From NCBI RefSeq assembly GCF_003149745.1, contig NZ_QGEG01000006.1, positions 268 to 64,267 of the forward strand: a stretch of DNA of 64,000 nucleotides, read 5' to 3'. Shown here piece after piece: positions 58,644 through 64,000 of this stretch; within the stretch, counting starts at the first letter, position 1; each line of letters opens with the position of its first letter. The notes beneath the pieces were generated by a model. That model did not search any database. It was not told the DNA's origin and saw only the letters and a list, made by a program, of their open reading frames with translations. The stretch comes from Flagellimonas aquimarina (GTDB lineage Bacteria > Bacteroidota > Bacteroidia > Flavobacteriales > Flavobacteriaceae). A program made the position numbers and the translations under genes.

Positions 58644-60362
58644 CTAGATGTTTTGTTGTTTAAGTTGTTGTACTATGTAATCCGAAGTCCTCCATGAGAG
58701 TGCCAAAATCGTCCATGTCGGATTTTTATCTGCTTGGGAGACAAAAGGACCTGCATCCACAATAAAAACATTTTTTGCATCATGCAGTTGTTGGAATTTG
58801 TTGACGACAGAGGTTTTGACATTATCTCCCATGCGAGTGGTACCTACTTCATGAATAATCTTCCCTGGAGCTAGTATGCCATAATTTTCATCTTTTCCTG
58901 GTTTGTCCCCCAATGGTTCAGCACCTATGTTATGAAGAATTTCTTCGAACGTATCATGCATATGTTTTACCTGTTTCATTTCATGGTCTGTCCATTGATA
59001 ATTGAACTTTAGGACCGGAATGCCAAATTCATCCACTGTAGTATTGTCAATTTCACAATAATTGTTCTTCTGCGGAATTGATTCTCCTCTTCCTGAAAAA
59101 CCCAGAACAGACCCGTAGTATTTTTTAACATCTTTACGCAGGCTATTGCCATATCCACCCACTTTTAAATTAAAGAATTGGTTGAAGAGATTGGGGTTGA
59201 AACCAAAACCATAGCCGGGCATTCCCATACCACCCCAGATTTCAATATGATATCCTCTTGGAAAATCCAGTTTCTTATTGTCTAACCACCATGGAGTGTA
59301 AACGTGCATGCCTCCAACGCCATCTTCATTGTACATATCCCTGTTCATTAAATCAGGAACGAATCCTGCTCTTCCAGCTCCAGTAGAATCATGGAGGTAC
59401 TTACCTACAATATCACTGCTATTTCCTAAACCATTGGGATGCTGTGTACTTTTTGAGTTTAGCAATATCCTGGCAGAGCTACAGGCAGAAGCTGCCAAGA
59501 CCACCACTTTGCCCTTTATTTTATATTCTTTTCTATCATCTTTGTTTATGTAAGAAACACCAGTGGCTTTCCCTTCTTCATTTGTGGTGACCTCCCTTAC
59601 CATACAATTGACAAAAAGATCTATTTGCCCCCCGTTCTTTTGTGCTGGGAATATTAAACAAGTACCTGCGGAAAAATCTGCATAAACCTGGCAAGCTCTT
59701 GAACATTGTCCGCAATAAAAGCATACACCCCTATCGCTATTGATTTTTTTGGTGAGCATGGACATTCTTGATGGAAAGACCGGGATATTGGATTTTCTGG
59801 CACCCTTTATGTAAAAAAGCTCATGAAGCCTTGGTTTTGGTGGAGGAAGAAAAAAACCATCGGGGTCATTGGGCAAACCTTCGTTAGTGCCAAATACACC
59901 TATTAATTTGTCCACTTTATCATAATACGGCTTTACATCTTCATAACCAATTGGCCAGTTATCACCTAAACCATCTTGGTCTTTTCGTTTAAAATCCTTT
60001 GGGCCAAAACGAAGCGAAATTCTTCCCCAGTGATTGGTTCTTCCGCCAAGCATTCTTGAACGAAACCAACTAAAATCACTGCCCTCTGCATTGGTATAAG
60101 GTTCTCCATCAATCTCCCAGCCTCCATAGGCAGAATCAAAATCACCAAAAGGTCTAACGGTATTTGCACCTCGCCTTGGTGACTCGTAAGGCCATTTCAT
60201 TTGAGTCATTTGTTCGGGGTCAGCTGGATCAAAAAAGGGCCCTGCCTCCACGACGGCAACTTTTAAGCCTGCTTCTGACAAAATTTTAGTGGCCATGCCT
60301 CCACCAGCCCCTGAGCCTACTATTATTACATCGTAGACTTGAGAAGATTCAATTATTTGCAT
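58644..60362 (-). CDS. GMC family oxidoreductase (gluconate/sugar dehydrogenase large subunit) with cysteine cluster
   Basis: The 572-residue flavoprotein has the FAD motif IIVGSGAGGGMATKIL at residues 13-28. It also has the GMC segments SRMLGGRTNHWGR and LLNSKSTQHPNGLGN and the C-terminal active-site region HEVGTTRMGDN with the His. Residues 214-235 carry cysteines at 214, 217, 220, 224 and 235 (CFYCGQCSRAC). This resembles the cluster motif of bacterial FAD glucose dehydrogenases, which hold an iron-sulfur cluster. It forms a two-gene operon with the small subunit. The substrate is unknown. Confidence 0.92.
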   Translation of the reverse strand: MQIIESSQVYDVIIVGSGAGGGMATKILSEAGLKVAVVEAGPFFDPADPEQMTQMKWPYESPRRGANTVRPFGDFDSAYGGWEIDGEPYTNAEGSDFSWFRSRMLGGRTNHWGRISLRFGPKDFKRKDQDGLGDNWPIGYEDVKPYYDKVDKLIGVFGTNEGLPNDPDGFFLPPPKPRLHELFYIKGARKSNIPVFPSRMSMLTKKINSDRGVCFYCGQCSRACQVYADFSAGTCLIFPAQKNGGQIDLFVNCMVREVTTNEEGKATGVSYINKDDRKEYKIKGKVVVLAASACSSARILLNSKSTQHPNGLGNSSDIVGKYLHDSTGAGRAGFVPDLMNRDMYNEDGVGGMHVYTPWWLDNKKLDFPRGYHIEIWGGMGMPGYGFGFNPNLFNQFFNLKVGGYGNSLRKDVKKYYGSVLGFSGRGESIPQKNNYCEIDNTTVDEFGIPVLKFNYQWTDHEMKQVKHMHDTFEEILHNIGAEPLGDKPGKDENYGILAPGKIIHEVGTTRMGDNVKTSVVNKFQQLHDAKNVFIVDAGPFVSQADKNPTWTILALSWRTSDYIVQQLKQQNI

Positions 60363-60577
60363 CTATTAGAAAATTATACAAGCAAAATATGAAATAATGT
60401 AGAGTGTTTGTTATTTTTTAGCTATTTGGTGATAAAACATGAACAAATAACAAAAATGGAGAGGAATTCGTCAATATTAGTAACTTTTTTGCCCGTTCTT
60501 TTTGATTTTTTTCAATGTAAAATATTTTACTCCTCGTTCATTTGAAGGAGAGAGGTCTATTGTGGGGGAATGTCCTA

Positions 60578-61360
60578 TTAAAAATCCTTTCTTTTTGCTT
60601 TGTATGCCAATCTGCCAATTGGTAATACCGTCCATAATAAGAGCATTAGGATAGATATAATTAAACCGGTATTCGTTCCAAAGAATTCTTTGAATACAGC
60701 GCCGGTATAACCTAGCAACGCAGATATGTCTAGTTTTAAGAGAATCAATGTTCTAGAAAGATCTATGGGGTTAAACATCGTTGCCGCCAATGAGAATGAA
60801 TCAAGGGGGTATTCTTCAAATACAATAAGTGACATCAAAAATAATCCATCATAAACAACTGCCAAAAACAGCCAGGCCAATACCGCATATCCAAAACCTT
60901 TTATTTTGTTTTCATTTGAAAGGGCAATATTGAAGGCTATAGCTGTAAATATGAGCGTTAAAAATGCACCTGTAACCAGTAATAGCGAAAAATCGAATAT
61001 TACATTGCTCTTAAAGAGGCCGTAAAGAAGAAAAGGAATGCCCAATCCTAAAACAAGACTCAAGGTTAAAGAGCAAGCAACACCAAGATATTGACCAAGA
61101 AAAATGGAGGACCGCTTAATAGGTTGTGCCAATAAAAGCTCTGTAAATTCTTTGGAATCATAATAATACATTACGCCAAAGATGGTGCCGATCAATGGCA
61201 CCAGTACAATGATTATGTTCATCAATGTTATAACAGCCTTAGATACATCATTGTTCAAAAATAGAAGTACAAACCCCAGCGCCAAGTAAAACAGAAAATA
61301 TACATAGCTCCAACGACTGCGCATTAAATCATAAAAACTGTATTTTAAAATTTTAAGCAT
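60578..61360 (-). CDS. nosY: ABC transporter permease of the nos system (NosY-like)
   Basis: The 260-residue inner-membrane protein has six predicted spans and the ABC-2 type pattern (YYYDSKEFTELLLAQPIKRSSIF, LSLVLGLGIPFLLYGLF). With NosF and NosD it supports maturation of the copper site of nitrous oxide reductase. It overlaps nosF by eight bases. Nothing else recognisable follows before the GMC start 215 bp on. Confidence 0.88.
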   Translation of the reverse strand: MLKILKYSFYDLMRSRWSYVYFLFYLALGFVLLFLNNDVSKAVITLMNIIIVLVPLIGTIFGVMYYYDSKEFTELLLAQPIKRSSIFLGQYLGVACSLTLSLVLGLGIPFLLYGLFKSNVIFDFSLLLVTGAFLTLIFTAIAFNIALSNENKIKGFGYAVLAWLFLAVVYDGLFLMSLIVFEEYPLDSFSLAATMFNPIDLSRTLILLKLDISALLGYTGAVFKEFFGTNTGLIISILMLLLWTVLPIGRLAYKAKRKDF

Positions 61361-62063
61361 TGCTCTTTTTTGTTGCTATGGCCGCTATGGCATGTTCAAA
61401 ATTAGTTTGGGCTGTCTTTTCCATAAGTTCAGAAATTCCTCCTTTAAAATAGATTTTACCTTCTAATAAATAAACAATTTCATCTGCAACTTCTTCTACA
61501 AATTGCATAATATGACTTGTTATTAGAATTGTTTTGCCTTCTTGTTTTTCTTTCTGAATGAGTTCTTTCAAACTAATGAGGGCGGCAGGGTCCAAACCGG
61601 TTGTTGGCTCATCAAGAATTATCAATGGACTATTGAACATAAAGGCTAAAACAATGTTTACTTTTTGTTTTGTTCCCCCAGATAATGTAGCCAATTTTTT
61701 ATCCATAAAAGGTTGTAGTCCAAATAGCTCAATAAGCCTCTTTTCTTCACAGGGTTGTTGGCGGAGGTCCTTTATCATTCTAATAAGTTCCTTGACTCTA
61801 AGATTGCCGGGAAAGTTGGCAATCTGTGGCAAGTATTCTATTTCTTGACGATACTTCCATTTATTCTTAATGTGTTTTCCAAAGACTGAAACCGTTCCTT
61901 TATCCGCTATGACCATACCCAAAATAATCTTTATAAGTGTGGTCTTTCCAGAACCATTTGGTCCTAAAATTGCAAAAATCCCTCCTTCTTGAATATTTAG
62001 ATCCAATCCCGTAAGGACTTGATTCTTACTAAACTTTTTATGTAAGTTTTCTACTTGAATCAT
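61353..62063 (-). CDS. nosF: ABC transporter ATP-binding protein NosF
   Basis: The 236-residue ATPase has Walker A GPNGSGKT (residues 34-41), the signature LSGGTKQKV near residue 134, and Walker B LIILDEPTTGLDPAA. It belongs to the NosF subfamily by order and neighbours, overlapping nosD by four and nosY by eight bases. It would drive transport or assembly steps in copper-cluster biogenesis of NosZ. Confidence 0.9.
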   Translation of the reverse strand: MIQVENLHKKFSKNQVLTGLDLNIQEGGIFAILGPNGSGKTTLIKIILGMVIADKGTVSVFGKHIKNKWKYRQEIEYLPQIANFPGNLRVKELIRMIKDLRQQPCEEKRLIELFGLQPFMDKKLATLSGGTKQKVNIVLAFMFNSPLIILDEPTTGLDPAALISLKELIQKEKQEGKTILITSHIMQFVEEVADEIVYLLEGKIYFKGGISELMEKTAQTNFEHAIAAIATKKSNA

Positions 62064-63298
62064 TTTGTTCTTTTCATTAATGGATTTGCATCCAAAAGGT
62101 TATCTGGAGTAAAAACAGGCGAAACTTTTTCAGAGAAATCAATAATATCCATAAACAGACTACGCAGCAATACTATGGTTTCTGGGGTTCTATTAACGAT
62201 GTAAGAGAACAATTTTACCGGTCTGTAGGGTACATCTCCAATGCCATTTTGGTCCAAATCGTAACCCGCGTAGTCACTCCAATAATTTTGATTAAAAACA
62301 TTGTCGTTCAGTTTACTATTATAAGAAATATCAAAAGAATTATAAAGGAAATTGTTTTTTTCAAAGGTATTGGTGTAGCAGGCCCCCAACACTTTAATTG
62401 CCCACCCGTTTTTAATAAAATTGTTGTTTATGTATTTGATTCTATTTGAACCTTCTATATTGATGCCTATTGTGTTTTCCTCGAAAGTATTTCCGCTTAT
62501 TTCTGCATCGTTAATTTCTTTCAATAGCATTCCAAAGGCGGCAGCGCCCCAGTTTTTCCTAAACGTATTACCAATCATTTTTATTCTTTTTGAAAACATA
62601 ACGGCAACTCCGGCACCATTGTTCTCAAAGGTGTTATTGGTGTAAATGTCATCATTTGAAAACATGAAATGTAACCCATACCTTAAATTGTTAGTGCTAA
62701 TATTATTGTTGATTGTGATGTTGTCCGAAAACTCTAGATAAATTCCGTCACGTACTCCTTGAACAATATTACGGTCTACTTCTACATTTTTAGAATACCA
62801 AAGCTGAATTCCATTTCCTGAATTGTACTCGTCAACAGCATCGCCAATAATTTTGTTATGGTACACTTTTCCGTTGTTGGACTTTTCTAAGTAAATCCCA
62901 AAAAATAGCTTTTCCAACACTATGTTTTGAATAATAAAGTTTTCACTCTTCACCACACGAATGGCGGCATAGTCAGAGGTGTAGCTTGTGCCAACATTGA
63001 TAATGAAGAGCCCGTCGATTGTGACATTGTCCGCAGTGACCCTAATAATCTCTCCTTGATCTTCACCATCTATTATTGGAAAGTTTTCCCCTAGCAATGT
63101 TAGCGGTTTGTCTATTAGAATGTTAAACTCTTTATACGTTCCCTTTTTGATTAAGAGCGTATCGAATTCAGCAGCAGTTTTAATTCCTTCTTTGATGGAT
63201 TTTATTTTACAAGTAGAACATACTGAAATAGTTTCTGCAGAAAGACAATGTCCTGAAAACATAATTATGATAACCAGTAGCCCGTTTAGATATCTCAT
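62060..63298 (-). CDS. nosD: NosD, nitrous oxide reductase maturation protein
   Basis: The 412-residue periplasmic protein has a signal peptide and many right-handed beta-helix repeats with Asn ladders (DGLFIINVGTSYTSD, NNRYGLHFMFSNDDIYTNN-type pattern, NTFEENTIGINIEGSNRIKYINNN). The start of the mature part has CSTCKIKSI. It binds or delivers a component for the Cu-Z site of NosZ. Its start overlaps the cupin stop by one base, so the cupin, nosD, nosF and nosY genes are one transcript. Confidence 0.93.
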   Translation of the reverse strand: MRYLNGLLVIIIMFSGHCLSAETISVCSTCKIKSIKEGIKTAAEFDTLLIKKGTYKEFNILIDKPLTLLGENFPIIDGEDQGEIIRVTADNVTIDGLFIINVGTSYTSDYAAIRVVKSENFIIQNIVLEKLFFGIYLEKSNNGKVYHNKIIGDAVDEYNSGNGIQLWYSKNVEVDRNIVQGVRDGIYLEFSDNITINNNISTNNLRYGLHFMFSNDDIYTNNTFENNGAGVAVMFSKRIKMIGNTFRKNWGAAAFGMLLKEINDAEISGNTFEENTIGINIEGSNRIKYINNNFIKNGWAIKVLGACYTNTFEKNNFLYNSFDISYNSKLNDNVFNQNYWSDYAGYDLDQNGIGDVPYRPVKLFSYIVNRTPETIVLLRSLFMDIIDFSEKVSPVFTPDNLLDANPLMKRTK

Positions 63299-63591
63299 TA
63301 TCTAATGATCAAAAATTTTGAGTTTTCGTTTGCTTTGACCCAATGAGGTATTTCTTTTGGAAAACTAAAATGTTGCTGTTCTGTTATGTGAAAAGTTCTA
63401 CCTTGAATATGGAAGTCTATATTTCCTTCCAGCATTACTAATTGGGCATCGGTAGGGGAGGTGTGTTCGGGAAAGGTCGCATCTTTTTCTAAACTAATAC
63501 CAAGTATTTCCAGCGTATCTGTCTTTGTAAGTTTTTCAATTTTAACCTTGTTGAATTCTTGATTTTTTATAGTGTCCTTAACTGTATACAT
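63298..63591 (-). CDS. Small cupin-fold protein in the nos operon
   Basis: The 97-residue protein is a single cupin domain (GISLEKDATFPEHTSPTDAQLV, GNIDFHIQGRTFHITEQQHFSFPKEIPHW). The metal-ligand positions contain a His near residue 43 but the other usual His/Glu set is incomplete. It has no signal peptide. It lies directly before nosD with a one-base overlap and follows the flavin-binding gene by 45 bp. A regulatory or binding role in N2O respiration is inferred only from this place. Confidence 0.78.
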   Translation of the reverse strand: MYTVKDTIKNQEFNKVKIEKLTKTDTLEILGISLEKDATFPEHTSPTDAQLVMLEGNIDFHIQGRTFHITEQQHFSFPKEIPHWVKANENSKFLIIR

Positions 63592-63636
63592 GCTATTGGT
63601 TTAGATTATGCAAAAAGTTATTATCTAATTTAAATA

Positions 63637-64000
63637 TTAATTTTGTTCAGGCTCTCTGTACTTTCCTGAAATATCGTTTATATTGACTCTGTACACTACG
63701 GGCAATTTTCGCTCACTTAATCTACTTGAAAAATCACTGATAAATTTGGGGCTTTCACCTATTTTTTTGGCTATTGTTTCTTGAACCCCATTTGAAAACT
63801 TACGTAAATATTTTTTTGCGGTACTTCCTTGTAATTCTTCAAACCTTCCATGTATCAATACGGACTTCCAGTTTTGGATGGTATTGATTTCATCAACTTG
63901 TAATGACACTGATGGAAACTTTCTCATGGCATTTATTTTATGACCTTCAGTTGAATAACTTAAAATGCTCTTTTCTTCTGCATCATGAAAATAAGTTATG
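63637..64000 (-). CDS. PPOX family flavin-binding protein, 5'-truncated by the window edge
   Basis: The frame stays open to the last base, so the start lies outside. The visible part starts ITYFHDAEEKSILSYSTEG and includes HKINAMRKFPSVSLQVDEI, with the downstream WKSVLIHGRFEEL, typical of a flavin-binding split-barrel protein (pyridoxamine phosphate oxidase family). An ATG at 63927 is internal and would cut the core. It precedes the cupin and nos genes on the same strand and is probably co-transcribed with them. The remaining part cannot be described here. Confidence 0.8.
   Translation of the reverse strand, partial: ITYFHDAEEKSILSYSTEGHKINAMRKFPSVSLQVDEINTIQNWKSVLIHGRFEELQGSTAKKYLRKFSNGVQETIAKKIGESPKFISDFSSRLSERKLPVVYRVNINDISGKYREPEQN

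Noticed and set aside
1..64000. Insertion sequences, prophage genes, integrase-type attachment sites, rRNA
   Set aside because: No transposase, integrase, phage structural gene or rRNA segment was seen, and the one tRNA has no flanking integrase.

Overview
The window is low-GC DNA from a member of the Bacteroidota, almost certainly a marine, carotenoid-pigmented Flavobacteriaceae. The evidence is a gliding-type C-terminal domain protein beside a PorP/SprF protein (type IX secretion), a TonB-dependent receptor, DUF4369, DUF5916, DUF4295 and DUF6249 proteins, the rpmB-rpmG-DUF4295-ftsY block, and many start-proximal TAnnTTTG promoter elements with few Shine-Dalgarno sites. The genus cannot be fixed from the sequence alone. 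I see no insertion sequence, prophage, CRISPR array or rRNA. There is one tRNA.

Layout. 1-2611: the 3' end of a large T9SS-exported adhesin (GC-rich HYR-like repeats, Calx-beta, calcium-binding TSP3 repeats, CHU_C-type sorting domain), followed by its PorP/SprF partner. 2683-4886: a tightly coupled idi-queD-manA operon plus a small helical protein. 4891-11082 (minus): DUF4369 lipoprotein, DUF819 transporter-like protein, HAD phosphatase, DUF5916 outer-membrane protein, then an SPFH protein with a 57-residue ribbon-helix-helix protein. 11235-18582: S1/P1 nuclease, AlkB, AraC regulator, small secreted protein, MOSC protein, ECF sigma factor with a membrane partner, DoxX and HtpG. 18583-25096: a candidate small RNA, a TetR/ABC1-kinase pair, FabH, a flavin-binding protein and a TonB receptor. 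25422-36307: housekeeping genes (symporter, RecR, lipoyl E2, esterase, ExoX-like exonuclease, FAH hydrolase, Hpt protein, CinA, L28, L33, FtsY). 36317-46912: amidase, serine hydrolases, RimO, aquaporin, a DoxX/Tat-oxidoreductase pair and SRPBCC proteins. 47028-53829: SurA-type foldases, MoxR, aconitase and twin TlpA-like proteins. 53836-57509 (minus): carotenoid operon (B12-binding MerR regulator, crtI, crtB, crtZ). 57677-57760: tRNA-Leu. 57927-60362 (minus): GMC dehydrogenase with its small subunit. 60578-64000 (minus): a nitrous-oxide-reductase accessory operon (flavin-binding protein, cupin, nosD, nosF, nosY), cut by the window edge.

How genes work together. The carotenoid operon is headed by a regulator carrying every residue I know to be needed for adenosylcobalamin light sensing in CarH, so pigment synthesis is probably light-induced. 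Idi at the other end of the window supplies isoprenoid precursors to the same pathway. The foldase pair serves the outer-membrane proteins also encoded here. The nos genes indicate N2O respiration, with nosZ and nosL presumably just beyond the right edge.

The observations most worth a second look are: the CarH-like photoreceptor and its promoter; the symmetric nested operator in front of the SPFH/ribbon-helix-helix pair; the free-standing small-RNA candidate before the TetR gene; the TlpA duplicate that has lost one catalytic cysteine; the cysteine cluster in the GMC dehydrogenase; the cupin and flavin protein inside the nos operon; and the GC-rich repeat block in the adhesin.
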